DNA from: Didymella arachidicola
Lineage: Eukaryota; Ascomycota; Dothideomycetes; Pleosporales; Didymellaceae
Direction: 5' to 3'
Assembly (NCBI GenBank): GCA_016630955.3
Contig: CM049987.1
Location: 1 to 64,000 of the forward strand
Length of the DNA: 64,000 nt
Positions 18,728 through 30,820 of this stretch are shown here, piece after piece. Each line of letters begins with the position of its first letter. Positions within the stretch are counted from its first letter, which is position 1. The position numbers and the translations under genes were made by a program. The notes beneath the pieces are model-generated. The model made no database searches. It saw only the letters and a program-made list of their open reading frames with translations, and was not told where the DNA came from.

Positions 18728-20592
18728 ACGTACCTCACGGGTAAGTGGGCCACCCTGTCTAGTGGGCCACTTTTGCCAAGACCACACCAAACTTCACATT
18801 AAATTGTAGTATAGTAACAGCACCTCGCGTATGGGGGTTCTGAGGAAGACGTCCTGGCAAGGTCCATGGTAGATAAGTGTTATTTACACGTTCGCGCGTT
18901 GTGCCCTGTCTCTCCGCACGTTCCACACCGTCGTTGGGATAGTTCACCTCCTTCAGCGCGCATCCTCTTCTTTGGCTTCTTACCATCACCACGCACGCCA
19001 AACTCCTTTAGAGCAGTTAAACGCTGTGCCTCTTCAACTGTTATGCTCCCTCCTGTTTGAATTCGCTTCCTTTTATGTGATTTGCGCTCTGTTGCAGCTG
19101 CTAGAGCCTCTCGAAGCTCATCACGTTCCTTTCTCATCAACGCAAGCTAGTGCGCTACCTTTGCTCCCCCCTTTGCATAGTGCTCTAGCGCGCTATACAC
19201 TGAATTTGGTGAGCTGCCCTGCTGCCTCTTATACTTGTCTCGAATTAGAGTTGATTGCAACTGAAATTCAAGCAGGTTTTTGGGGGTTTGGGACTGCCAG
19301 GGCTCGTTGTTGGTAGGTAGTTGGGGTGATGGAGTCCGCAGCCTCACATTAAGGGTTGATATAACCCGTTCTGGGTCAAAGGGGACCAATCCAGCGCCTC
19401 GGAACCCTCCCTGGATGTTGCTAGGGGTGATAGTCGCGTTATATGCTGCTCTTAAGCATACTAGGAACGACTGCTTGTCTATGTGGTTGATCCGGTTGCG
19501 CGAGAGCTTGTTGACCTGATGCCCGTACTCCCGCTTCAAAGGGGCAAAACAACCCACATCAAGCAGCTGCAAGAGGTGCGATGAGTGCGCAGGCATTGTA
19601 AGAGTTACAATCTTGTTCTCTTTGCAGTATTAGGTGAATGCTGCGGCCTGGTGGCTCTCATGGCCGTCTATAAGTAGCAAACGGTGGGTCCCATAGGTAC
19701 GCTCCTTAGTATGCCTGTTAAAGTGCTTCAACCAGTCAAGACCAAGCTCGTTGTTGGTCCAGCCGTTCTCAGAGACCCCAATTACCCAGTCCTGGGGCAG
19801 ATCTTTGTCCTTAGACCAGTTGGTGGTGTGGGTTTTGGCTTTAAGGATAATAAAGGGTGGAATAGCCCACCCTGCAGCATTTACGCCTAAGATTAACGTA
19901 GCCCACTCCTTATTGCCTGGCTGTATCTGCTTTGCTCGTCCTCGGTTCTCTACGTCTGCAACCACTGCTCCAGGGGTAATCTGACCCATTGCAAAGCCAG
20001 TCTCGTCAAAGTTGTACGTGTCTTCGTCCACAATGCCGTACTTAGCTTTGACATTAGCTACTAGGCTGAACCAGCCCTGTATTATCTCAGGATCCTCGCA
20101 GAGGGCTCTCTTGTAGTCATACTTGCGACTAAACTTTACTTTTAGCCTTGGTTGACGCTTTACAAACGTACTGGGCCAATTTCGGCCAACAGGGGCCATT
20201 CCACGCTCTTGTCGCAGCAAATTGGCCATATCAGCCACATCTGACAAGCGAGGGGGTTCTCCTCGCTGTATAAGGTAAAGAACGTGATCAACAATCGCCT
20301 CCTCTGCGTGCTCATCCAGATACCGTCGGCTAGGCATAGAATCAACTCTTGAGGGCTGTCCAGCGCGTCGTTGGGCTAGTGTAGTTCGGGGCACGTTGAA
20401 GATAGCTGCAACGCGTCGCAGGGAGAGATTCGCATCCTGTTTGATAGCTTGAAGTGCAAGCTGTATCCGAGCTTCTTTTAACGCGTCTGATTGACCTTGT
20501 TGTTGAGGCATTAGTGTAGGGAGAGAGTTTTGGTGTGGTCTTGGCAAAAGTGGCCCACTAGACAGGGTGGCCCACTTACCCGTGTGGTACGT
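18728..20592 (-). mobile_element. Pogo/Fot1-like transposon B
   Basis: An 1865-bp element beginning ACGTACCTCACGGGTAAG with TA duplications at 18726-18727 and 20593-20594. Next to each end GTGGGCCAC occurs twice, 17 bp apart (18745, 18762), then CTTTTGCCAAGACC. Outer and inner TIR boxes match element A while the repeated motif between them differs. It is inserted into RIP-degraded DNA. Confidence 0.93.
18880..20511 (-). pseudogene. Pogo-like transposase B, two premature stops
   Basis: Same architecture as transposase A: HTH (LSLRRVAAIFNVPRTTLAQR), DDE motifs YNFDETGF, LIDGHESH and LLQLLDVGCF, and zinc knuckle CGTCGETGHNARTC. Stops lie at about 19629 (HDE domain, between AAFT and YCKE; Gln in element A) and about 19148 (between VAH and LAL). 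The third catalytic segment reads LLQLLDV rather than LLQPLDV. ATG at 20511. Predicted non-functional. Confidence 0.88.
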
Positions 20593-20879
20593 TATATCTA
20601 ATTAGATAGTAAAAAAGGCTTAGATAATAAGTAGAAGGAAATTATAGCTATAAGGGGTATTACCTTTATACTATCTCTACTAGATACTCTAGATTAGAAT
20701 AGTCTTACTAAATATTCTAGAAGGGTAATTATAACTATAGCGCGAAAACTTTATATATAGAGTAGATTGCCTTATAGATTATAGCTATATATAGTTATAT
20801 ATGCTACACGTCTTCTAAACTGCATTCTAGTGCAGCGCAAAGACTAGAGAACACTGTTTAAGATAGTGCACGGTTGTTA
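20593..20879. other. AT-rich sequence, not assigned
   Basis: AT-rich and apparently RIP-affected up to about 20810, then of normal composition. It should contain the other flank of the gypsy fragment interrupted by element B and the start of the copia relic, but I could not align it with confidence. Confidence 0.4.
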
Positions 20880-23322
20880 GCCCGACCTTTCGCAATTAAA
20901 GATTATTCGATCGCGGGCTTACGTACTAATTAAGAACCGGAGAGATCGTCTAGGTAGAGCGAAATTACAGGAGAAAGCGCTTATAGGATAGCTTGTTAGA
21001 ACTAAAGCAACCAACATCCATAAGATCTAGATACTACAGTCTAACCGCGTGATCACATCACGAGACGTACGCATAGATAAGAATACCACGTACGGTCTAC
21101 AACACTCTAAGGATCCTCTACAGTGCGAGCAAGCTCTGTCTGCTACACTTAATAACGCCGATATAGACGAGTCAGACAACGACATGCTTCTTATTAGGAG
21201 CGACACTGCGGAGCTAGTAGAAGCACAAACTGGAGCACAAGGCCATAAGGCTCCACCCGCGGACTTAGGAGGAGATAGAGCGTCGCTACAAGGAACACCT
21301 CCGCAAGTCATGCTTCGGGGTGCACCTGCGCGATGGCTATACCCAACTCTAGTATCGTTAGGCTTAGGTCCGCATTAGAGAAGTACCACGCAAGAGGTAC
21401 TTGGTCACAGGATAGGCGCTACTACTGACGCATCTGTCCTCCAAAACCTATGCACTAGTACCGGACAGAACATTCGGCTGTCGCAGAAAGGTCAAGACGC
21501 TGTTAGTGCTAAACAAACTCACGCTACGCAGCGTTATAGCGAGAAGAAAGCAAGACGGCAAGCTTATGCTCTACTACTCGAGCGTGCCAAACTCGGTCAG
21601 CAAGTAGCTTACGCTTTTGCAGCAGCACAGGCTATACGCATGCATCGGAAAGACCTATTGCCGCCACCAGACTTCTGGCATCAGCTAAAGCGACATCCTG
21701 AAGGCAAAGGGTTCTGGCGTGCTGCAGACACTAAACTTGCATCACTTAAGGAGAAGAAAACCTTCGAGCTAGTGGACTACCTAGAAGGCAAGCAAGTACT
21801 GCCGCTTAAATGGGTGTTTACATACAAAGTTGACGACGCCGGCTACCTTGTCCGTTACAAAGCACGGATCTGCGTAAGAGGTAATCTTTAACACCACGTC
21901 TCCGACGATATATACGCAGCAATAGGAGCATACCGCAGCTTTCGTATCCTAATAGCCCTTGTCTGTGCATTTGGGCTTCTCTGTCACTAAATCGACTTTA
22001 AGAACGCCTTTACTAATGCCGACATGGACGAAGAGGTATATACAACCTGTCCGCTAGGGTACTGCACTCTAGACAAAGTCTAGAAGCTGCGGAAGGCGCT
22101 GTATAGACTGCGCAAGTCACCTAAACTATGGTTCAATGAGCTTGTATCGTTCCTTAAGAGTCTGGGATTTGATTATTGCCTAGATGAGCTATGCATACTC
22201 ATCAACAACCAAACAGGACTGATCCTGTTTCTCTACGTAGACGACATGCTTGTTATCGCACAACCGGAATGTATTCACCTTATTCAAGACTTCAAGCTAA
22301 GATTAAACAGCAGGTACGGGATCAAGGATTTGAGCGAAGCAGTCTCCTTCCTCAACATCAGCATCCTCCGAAACACTAGAGACAAGAAGCTCTGGATCAG
22401 CCAACACGGGTACATTAAGAAGATCTGTACCAAGTTCGGCATAGACAACACTAGAAGAACGGCTACAACGCCTCTCCTCTCGTCTTATCGCCCTCAACAG
22501 TACGAGGGACAAGCAACGCTTTATTAGATTACAGAGATGCAAGAAAAGGTAGGCTTGATCCTGTATGCAGCAGTCGTATTACGACCTGATGTGTCTTTTG
22601 CAGCCAGCTAGTTAAGTCAGTTCACATTAAATCCTTCACCAGAGCACCTGCGTTACGCGAATCGAGTTCTCGCATATCTCCTGGCCACGAAGTACTATAC
22701 CATCGAGTTCTTGGGCTTAGTGGAAACAACCACTGAAGTAGAGACACGCGATGAAGAGGTACTTCAGCTGTTAAGCGACGCATCGTTCGCGGATGATCCA
22801 GAGACTCGAAGATCCACGCAGGGCTACCTTATAAAGCTCTTCAATAGGCCGATTATGTGGCAGTCATCGAAACAGAAGACTATAACCACGTCAACAACTG
22901 AAGCTGAGTTGCTCTCGCTGTCACACACAGCGAAGGAGACAATAGGTCTATACTGGCTGTTTAAGCAGATACAGTTTGATCCTAAGCAGCAACCTCGCAT
23001 ACTCTGTGACAACCAGCAGACCACAGGGCTGATCTAGAAGGACAGACCCCAAGCGTCGTTAAAGCTGAAGCACGTTGACATCTATAGCCTATGGCTGAGG
23101 CAGGTCTACAGAGACGGCACAGTCACAGTTTAATAGGTTCCAACAACTGAAATGCCTTCGGACGGCTTCACTAAACTACTCTTAGCAGAAAAGCACTCTT
23201 AATTCGTACGTCACTTAGGCCTGGTTGATATCTCATCGCAGATTGATCTAGCGCGTCGACACGAAGAGGCTAACTCTGATGACAATCAGACCTCATCTAA
23301 GACTGACTGAGCTCTGAGGGGG
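20880..23322 (+). pseudogene. Ty1/copia pol relic (integrase end, RT, RNase H)
   Basis: One frame, with a few stops, reads from the integrase C-terminus (RRDRLGRAKLQEKALIG*LV, ATNIHKI*, SRDVRID; about 20930-21080) through RT (FWRAADTKLASLKEKKTFEL, LPLKWVFTYKVDD, IDFKNAFTNADMDEEVY, LYVDDMLVIAQ at about 22230) to copia RNase H (LLSDASFADDPETRRSTQGY, STTEAELLSLSH). Stops occur where Gln or Trp is expected, a light RIP-type pattern. Gag, protease and the 5' LTR are not visible. A purine run (CTGAGGGGG) precedes the 3' LTR. Confidence 0.88.
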
Positions 23323-23388
23323 TGTGTCGCAGGCCAAGCGCTGTCGTGAACCTAAACTGTGTTACTAATCGTGCCGCGCAAGGGCCTA

Positions 23389-25243
23389 ACGTGTTTTACA
23401 AGCGAGTCGTCAATACAAGCGAGTCGTCGGCCCCACCAACTTTGATCAACCACCTTAAGTCTTTTCATCATGCCTCAACGCTATGCCCCTCAAGTACTAT
23501 CAAATGAAGCTGATGTTCAGCTTGCTATTAATTCTATTGTTTCAAAGCAGATTCAGTCTGAAAGCCGCGCTGCTCTAGCCTTTAACGTCCCTCGTATGAC
23601 AATGCGCGACCGACGCGCTGGGAAGCCTGCCCGACGCGATTGCCAGCCCAACTCAAAGAACCTTACCCAGCTAGAAGAGGAGGTGATTGTTAAATACATA
23701 CTTGATCTAGATCTACGTGGATTTGCGCCTACGTACGCAGCTGTACGTGATATGGCTAATAGACTGCTGGCTGCACGCAGTGCTAGTCAGGTTGGCGTCC
23801 ACTGGCCGCGCAACTTTGTTAAGCGTACAGAGAGTCTTACAACGCGTTTCAACCGAGCGTATGACAGGCAGAGAGCTCTATGCGAGGATCCTGTCCTCAT
23901 CCAAGGCTGGTTTGAGCTTGTAGAGCAGACAAAGGCCAAGTACGGCATCTGCGACGAAGACGTCTACAACTTTGACGAAGCTGGCTTTATGATGGGCAAG
24001 ATCACAACGCAGCTTGTTGTGACAGGATCAGAGAGGAGAGGCAGGCCAAAGACTGTTCAGCCTGGCGACCGTGAGTGGGTGACAGTAATAGCAGCTATCA
24101 ACGCTGCTGGCTGGTCAATCCCACCGTTCCTAATCTTTGCTGGCAAGTACCACCTCTCTGCCTGGTATGAGGAGACAGAGATCCCACGCAACTGGGCAAT
24201 TGCATTTAGCGACAATGGCTGGACAAATAAAGAGCTTGGGGTAGAGTGGCTGAAGCACTTTAACGCTCACACTCAGGCTCGTGTAGTAGGAGCGCGGCGC
24301 CTACTTATCCTTGACGGCCACGAGAGCCACCACTCTCTTGGATTCCAGGAGCTCTGCAAGGAGCACAACATCTACACGCTCTGTATGCCACCTCACTCCT
24401 CTCACCTACTCCAGCCCCTTGACGTTGGCTGCTTCTCGCCGTTAAAGCGCGCCTATAGTCGTGAGGTAGAGAGCCTGATGCGCAACCACACCAACCACAT
24501 CACCAAGCTTGAGTTTCTGCCTGCGTTTAAGGCAGCCTCTAATCGATCGTTCACGCCAGTCAATATCTGCTCAGCCTTCCGGGGAGCAGGTCTAGTACCT
24601 TATCAGCCAGAGGCTGTCCTCTCAAAGCTAGACGTATAGCTACGTACACCTACTCCACCAGCGGCTCTCACAGAGGCTCTCACAGAGGCTCGTACTCCAA
24701 GCAACGCCCGCGAGCTTGAGGCTCAATCAAGCCTAATTCGTGAGCGCATACGCCAGCACAAGAGCTCGTCACCAGCTTCTATAATTGAGAAGATAGACCA
24801 GCTTAAGAAAGGAGCTGAGATGATGATCCTCTCAGCTGAGCTGATGAAGGAAAGGATTGCTAGCCTTGAGAGGGCTAACAAAGCAGCGTCAAAGCGTAGG
24901 GAGCGCAAGAAGAAGCGTATACAGAAGCAAGGAGTGTTAACAAAGGGGACTGGAGAGGATATACTTGCTCAACGTGAGGCAGATCAGCAGCTTGCTCGTG
25001 AGGAGCGTCATGGAGGAGAGCGATCAGGCCTTAGCCGCCAGGCTCTGGCGCGCTGTAAGACGTGTAGGGAGACTGGGCACAACTCACGTACATGCAAGAA
25101 AGAGGCTGTAGCTACTGCTTAATCTACTCTATTAATTTCTAGATACTTTACTATTGCGTTGTTAAGATATACGCGTTAAGAGGTGCACAGAGTTGGTGGG
25201 GCTGACGACTCGCTTGTATTGACGACTCGCTTGTAAAACACGT
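23389..25243 (+). mobile_element. Pogo-like transposon C
   Basis: An 1855-bp element with TIRs starting ACGTGTTTTACAAGCGAG and TA duplications at 23387-23388 and 25244-25245. Two 17-bp units with ACAAGCGAGTCGTC lie at 23398-23414 and 23415-23431, with the mirror pair at the other end. It is inserted in the copia LTR. Confidence 0.93.
23470..25122 (+). pseudogene. Pogo-like transposase C, one premature stop
   Basis: ATG at 23470. HTH region (ALAFNVPRMTMRDRRAG), DDE motifs YNFDEAGF, ILDGHESH and LLQPLDVGCF. The frame is intact for 389 residues to a TAG at 24637-24639, exactly where sister transposases have a codon before LRTP. It then continues open to 25122 with a charged coiled coil (KRRERKKKRIQ) and zinc knuckle CKTCRETGHNSRTC. 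The break removes only the C-terminal part, so a truncated protein with the whole catalytic domain could be made. Confidence 0.9.
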
Positions 25244-25340
25244 TAGATATAAGCTGAGCTATGATGCTGAAACAATACAACAACATACACACTCTTCTTG
25301 AGATCCTATACCTGCAGTCCCCGCACCCAACCGTGCGACA

Positions 25341-25746
25341 GTTGGCCATATCTTCTACGCAACGGAGCGTTGGGGCAAACCCTTGCGCGTCTAGCTTCTT
25401 AATATAGTGCGCAAGCGATCTCTCTTCTGTCTTTTAAAGGTTTGATGATTTAGGGTAGGTATCGCGTGTTGACTGCTTCCCAACGCGTCGGCGGCGGAGA
25501 GTTGCCTCAGAGACCTTGTAGACTATAGCAGCGCGTCGCACACTTAGTTCTTAAGGTTTCTTAATTGCTTGAAGTGCAAGCTTGATTCTGTCTTCTTTTG
25601 AGAGCGATTTAAGGTCGGGTGGTTGATCTATTAAGGTTTAAAGGTAGGAGGGCACAATGGTTTGTTAGGGTGCGTCACTCGCTTGTGTGCGTCACTCGCT
25701 TGTGTGCGTCACTCGCTTGTGTGCGTCACTCGCTTGTAACTCACGT
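25341..25746 (-). mobile_element. Pogo-like element C-prime, right-end fragment
   Basis: Fragment left beside the copia LTR. It holds the first third of a minus-strand transposase (about 25345-25660: SKEDRIKLALQAIK, LSVRRAAIVYKVSEATLRRR, KKLDAQGFAPTL) with two in-frame stops. It ends in four 17-bp units and AACTCACGT followed by TA (25747-25748). The rest lay beyond the copia insertion and is not in place. Confidence 0.82.
25670..25737. repeat. Four perfect 17-bp terminal iterons
   Basis: Four identical copies of gtgcgtcactcgcttgt at 25670-25686, 25687-25703, 25704-25720 and 25721-25737, immediately inside the end of C-prime. All other pogo-type ends in the window have two such units. Confidence 0.97.
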
Positions 25747-25869
25747 TAGCGTACTATAGATTAACACTATCCGGCTTATTATTAAAACAACGTTAGGGGT
25801 CTTCTCTACTATTAAAGAAGCGTCCAAATCTAACGCTTTTCTATTGTAGGGATGTTGCATAGCAGTTGA

Positions 25870-26301
25870 TGCACCTATAAGACTCCTAAATCAAGCGTAG
25901 CAGAGTGCACCCATGAGACTCCCAAATCGAGCGTAGCAGAGTGCACCCATGAGACTCCTAAATTAAGCGTAGCAGAGTGCACCCATGAGACTCCTAAATT
26001 AAGCATAGCGGAGTGCACCCATGAGACTCCCAAATCGAGCGTAGCGGAGTGCACCCATGAGACTCCCAAATCGAGCGTAGCGGAGTGCACCCATGAGACT
26101 CCTAAATCAAGCGTAGCAGAGTGCACCCATGAGACTCCCAAATCGAGCGTAGCGGAGTGCACCCATGAGACTCCCAAATCGAGCGTAGCGGAGTGCACCC
26201 ATGAGACTCCCAAATCAAGCGTAGCAGAGTGCACCCATGAGACTCCCAAATCGAGCGTAGCGGAGTGCACCCATGAGACTCCCAAATCGAGCGTAGCGGA
26301 C
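25870..26301. repeat. 36-bp minisatellite, 12 copies
   Basis: Twelve head-to-tail 36-bp units (TGCACCCATGAGACTCC...AGCGTAGCGGAG) with no length variation. Almost all differences between units are C/T or G/A (cccaaatcgag versus cctaaatcaag; gcggag versus gcagag). The period is a multiple of three, so a minus-strand frame of 143 residues stays open (VHSATLDLGVSW repeats), but nothing supports expression. Confidence 0.95.
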
Positions 26302-28369
26302 TGCACCCGACTGAGCTAATAGAGAAGTCGCAGTTTAAAAGGCTGACCTACTGAATGTTCTATTTTTCCGCTGTTCTTGCGTCTCTTGTCGTACAGGCGA
26401 AGCTGCGTCTAAGACAGACGAGCTTATATGAATTAACTGTTCCTAGATGACAATAGGGTCTTAGTCCTCCGTGTCTTCGTCACTCCTGGCGTTGAGATAC
26501 ACGGTACTTAACATCGCGATGGCAGGCAATCATGCTAGATGATGGTGATGTCCGCATGGGGTACTGATCGGGTGTTGTTCGGGATCGTCGTTTGGCAACG
26601 CGAGGCAAGGCGAAGTTCTATTTGATGTGCTCGCGCTAGCAGTATGGCAAAGGACCCCTCACTTTGCGCTCCGACTACATGGTGGAGTGCGAATCAGCAC
26701 AGAGGCCGCCCTACGCCTGTACTCAGTCCTGCCGGGACTTTTCATGCGATCGCCGTGGCATCGAGACTGACGCCAAACGTAGGCAAATGTCATCATTTGC
26801 AAGGTTCAATCTCATCTGCTTCGTTCACAACATCCGTCCATGCGATCACTTACGAGCTACGATGTTTGCGATCATCGTTCAAGACTTATCACAGCCTTGT
26901 CACTGTTTTGCGTTAGAAACAATTTGGTGCATCCTACTAGCAACGCCACCTTGACCACATTCGGGCAGCTTTAGCGCCAAACCTCCCTCAGCTGGCGCTG
27001 CATCGTAGGGGAAACGGACATCAAAATTGGCGGTAGTATCTATGAACGCCTTGAAGGCTTTCGTGCGACGTGCGTCCCTACACGGCATCGTCCTCAATGA
27101 GTCATTTTTATCAAGAGGAAGCATTGGACGTCCAATCAATATGACCAATCCCAGTATGTTGTGACTCCAGCCAATCGGGGAACTTAGTCCACCAGGATCG
27201 TTCAGGCGATCTCTGGCTCTTAGTTGTCAGGATATTACTAAATCACATTTGTACATGCGGGACCTCGACTAGCTGCATGATCCGGGCTATTGGATCCTCC
27301 ATTTCTGAGGTCACTTTCGTCTGGCCACAATCTAAGTTTGTGTCATGCTCATTTGCAGTCTTGCTGTCGCAGGAAGTGGTTGTGGAGGATACGTCGTCGG
27401 TGAGAAGTGGGAAGGCGTACGGCGAGGTCGCTGTGTGACTGTGATTGTAAAGGGCGGTGGCTGGGCTCGATATCTTGCAGGTAATTTGCGTTGGCAATAA
27501 ACCAGTGAATGAGCCGACTCGGTCGAGCTCCGGCAACCCGCGCGCTGTAGGCGTTGATGGTCTATCGCAGTGACTTAGATGCCTCGATCATTACACACTT
27601 TAGGAGCGTTAGACCGCTTTCCTCACAGATCCCTGTGAGACCGAAGTACACGTTCGGTCTCCATACTCGTGAGTTATTGGTAACTCATTGGGTTCAAGTA
27701 GGTGCCCGACCCGGGGTCCTTCGATTCAAACAAGCGCCTCATACGCGTCGTAGCAGCAAGGATTCTTAGGACTGATAGCGTGGGCACCGCTTCGGAACAA
27801 AGCAGTACAGGAGCTGCCCTTTGGGATTGTTGAGATTGCCACGGCTGAGTCTGACCGAGAAACTCTTTGCATACGGAGGCCAGTCGTTTTGACTCGCCGT
27901 CGAAGTGCGCAGCCACGAGGTCGTGCTGGAACATCGGTTGGTCGAAGGCGGCATATCCCCTATCAGCTACGGACAAGATACTGTATCCGAAGCGCAAGGC
28001 AGCGTGGTCTCAGGAGGGTGTTGAACAAACCAATCGTCTCGACCGCTGTTGTAACGAGCAACAGGGGCTGTAGTCGGCTCGATGAATGGGATCCGCCCAA
28101 GCGTTCGCCAGGGTCACAGCAACGCGTTACCTGCAGCGCACGGTTCGTCTGCATTGCTTACCTTTTGTACCTTTTTTGCCTTTTTTGCCTTCTTTGGTTC
28201 GCCTTCTCTGACCTTGATGCTGTGTGTTCATTAACAAGTTAGCCCACCGATGGATCGACGTACGACCGTCTTTTTGATCTCCCACGTCCGCTCATACTTG
28301 CGAAGATCCACGCTCTTCCTTGCGGTATCTCGACCACGAACGAAAATTGAAGCCTCGACAGCATAAATA
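26302..28369. other. Gene-poor region upstream of the EST1-domain gene
   Basis: Balanced base composition and only short frames. The best is minus strand 26900-27148 (ending GGLALKLPECGQGGVASRMH), which may be the tail of a decayed gene but is not recognised. A pyrimidine stretch with repeated TTTTTTGCC at about 28160-28200 lies about 180 bp before the next gene and could be part of its promoter. No RNA gene seen. Confidence 0.4.
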
Positions 28370-30291
28370 ATGGAACCACGAGACCGTTTTATTCAATCTC
28401 AATTCGTTCGTACGCTTCAGCAACAGCCTGGTTCCAAAGAATACAGTCTCCTCCGAACTTCACTGCATTCGAGAGGCGACGGAGAACAATCCACAAGACA
28501 GCACTCCAGCCCGTCATCTAATCCGCCGCTCTCTCATCAGCCGGAAATCACCGAGCTTCAGAAGTATAGCCCGAAGTACCCCAAGCTTCTGCTGCAACTA
28601 TACCGTCGACCAATATCGCAAGAGCAGCTGGCATTGGAAGTGAAGTCAATCTACGCAGGGTTGACTATGGTGGAGACCAAATGCACCCATGCCGACGGGG
28701 CACAAGCAGGTGCATCCATGGTTCCAAACGAAAAGCTAGATCCGACGCACTGGCAGTTCCTCATCGCACTGCATCGTACGTTGCTTCATAAGCACCACGA
28801 TTTTTTCTTGGCATCACAGCATCCATCAGCGTCTCCTGAGCTTGATCTTTTGGCTGCGAGATACACCATGCCGGCGAGAGTGTGGAAACATGGGATCCAT
28901 CCCTGCCTCGAGTTGCTTCGTCAGCGACTTCCTCAGTCGTTGGAATACATGCTGACTTTCATCCACCTGGCATATCAGATGGTGGCCCTCTTGTATGAAA
29001 CGGTTCCAGCGTTCGAAGACACCTGGATGGAATGTCTCGGCGATCTTTCGCGCTATCGAATGACCATCGAAAACGAAGACGTTCGAGATCAAGAAACTTG
29101 GAGGGGAGTTTCGAGGAACTGGTACAGCAAAGTTGCTGACAAGAACCCCTCAGTTGGTCGCTTGTATCATCATCTAGCGATATTGGCTAAACCTCACGCT
29201 CTGCGGCAGATCTACTACTATTGTAGATCCATGAATACCGTGGAGCCGTTCCCAGTTGCTCGAGAGTCCGTCGTTATGACCTTGTTCAAGCCGTTTATCT
29301 GGGATGAAGACGATGTTAGGAAATTCAAGCCATTTGTGTATAAAACTGGCTTACCCATCGACACCCTTTTCACGGGGTTGCACGCGCTATATTTCAAGCG
29401 TCTCCACAAACCCTGGCAATACCAAGTACGGCAGGATTTCATGGGTGCCCTGGACTATCATATTGGTCGAGTGACTACCAAGTGGAAAGAACAGGGCGTG
29501 TATATTGCGGTTACCAACATGTCTGGCTGGTTCGATTACGGCGTCGATTCCAACCCCCTTCGCCATTTGTACCTTCTTCGCGCTGAGTTGCGCAAAAATC
29601 CAGACTACATTGTCCAGCCGATCGATCCAAACAACTCTGAGGAGCTACAGGATCTAAGGAGACCAAGATTCACCAAGGAAGCCTTGTTGCCAATGCTCAA
29701 AGAATATGAGAAAGACTCGACGTTCTGCAAAGCTACGAAGTTGACCCAGGAAACGTTTGCGTTGGTACTTCGTCGCATTGGCGATGAGAACGTACTGCCA
29801 CATGTACATGTCATGCTGGCTTTCATCGCGACCCTCGCAGCCATCGATCCTATTAGTCATCTGATTAACCAGATGCCATGGGCTGATGTTGTGGGCTTTC
29901 TCAATACTCTCATCAAGTTCGAGAATCAACAAAGTCAAGGCAGCAGCATCGGCGAGTCTCTGACGCAACCTGTCTTTCCCGCAGAAGGCGAGAATCGAGC
30001 TGAAGACGACATGCCGCTGCCGGAAGATTGGCTCATTCAAGGACTCATCTGGGCAAAACTATATCTGCCAACCAACCGGTTCAGCAAAATATTCGACGAG
30101 GAAGAACGATACCTCGAGTTGGCGAGTACTACACATCAACGTGTGATTCGGTCTCTACGACTCGGTTACGGACTCTCAAGGGTAAGGTCACCACCTGAAT
30201 GTTGCACAACGAACTAACATGCGCGCAGTTCGATCGTTGGATCTTATACGACAAAGGCCAACAGGTCTTTAAGCTTGTCGAATCTCGTTAA
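28370..30291 (+). CDS. EST1/SMG7-type DNA/RNA-binding domain protein
   Basis: Two exons, 28370-30181 and 30229-30291, encoding 624 residues. The 47-bp intron (30182-30228) has GTAAGG, branch ACTAAC and GCAG; it splices AGG to TTC and adds a 20-residue tail ending VESR. Residues about 65-330 look like the helical EST1/SMG7 region. The most characteristic part is 242-312 (TWRGVSRNWYSKVADKNP, GRLYHHLAILAKPH, PFPVARES, LFKPFI), matching the Est1 DNA/RNA-binding domain. This family covers telomerase-associated Est1 and nonsense-decay SMG proteins, but fungi have many other members, so a telomere role is not established. No signal peptide or membrane segment. ATG context (ATAATGG) is reasonable; no stops or RIP. 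Confidence 0.82.
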
Positions 30292-30820
30292 GTGTTTTGC
30301 AGCCTAGATCAGCCCTAGCAATAGGACATTAGCGAGCAATGTTCCTGCAGCACTGCACCATTAGAGGGGTATTGTTCAGACTATCTTTTCGATAGTCAAT
30401 ACTGCATGACGGAGCATGTTACCGTTCTCAACCAAGACAGTAGATGTTGCACCACAGAAAAACCCCACAATTTAAGTATGTGCACCCTCATCTGCTCGCA
30501 ATGCGAGAACGTAGAATCTCGACTTAATCAAAGACAGCTATTGCAGCACTACGCTATAAGATATGCATAATATATGTTCTCCTTATCAGGCTCGAGACGA
30601 CCCTCGATCATGTGCAGCATAAGGCCTTTCTTCAGACTCGGGCAGGCGATTCTCTCGCTGCGAGTCCGGCTAACGACTGCTCAGACTAACTGCGTTGTGT
30701 CACCTTGCAAGTATTATTTTAAATCCCTCGTGGCCCGTAGGAAGGGATAGCGGAGCGTAACTGCATGTGTAAATCTCTTTGCCGTCACTACACAGCTGTA
30801 ATCTCCATAGGGCTTCACCT

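Larger units (their letters stand above)
23323..25340 (+). mobile_element. Copia 3' LTR split by pogo element C
   Basis: Begins TGTGTCGCAGG at 23323 after the polypurine run and ends GTGCGACA at 25340, giving matched TGTCGCA/TGCGACA ends. Element C is inserted at 23389-25243 with a TA duplication, leaving an LTR of about 160 bp. The base after 25340 is inside another pogo element (C-prime), so the copia element had inserted into C-prime. Confidence 0.85.

Noticed and set aside
25670..26301. Possible CRISPR-like array of direct repeats
   Set aside because: The 17-bp and 36-bp units are contiguous with no spacers, and the organism is a fungus.
25875..26306. 143-residue repeat protein in the minisatellite
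   Set aside because: The frame is open only because the unit is 36 bp; no start context, flanking gene structure or domain.
27243..27536. 97-residue minus-strand frame (SSPATALYNHSHTATSPYAF)
   Set aside because: No ATG start (TTG only), no domain, and low complexity in a gene-poor region.
27600..27780. Possible tRNA gene
   Set aside because: A GGTTCAAG-like B box is seen but no A box, anticodon stem or acceptor pairing could be drawn.
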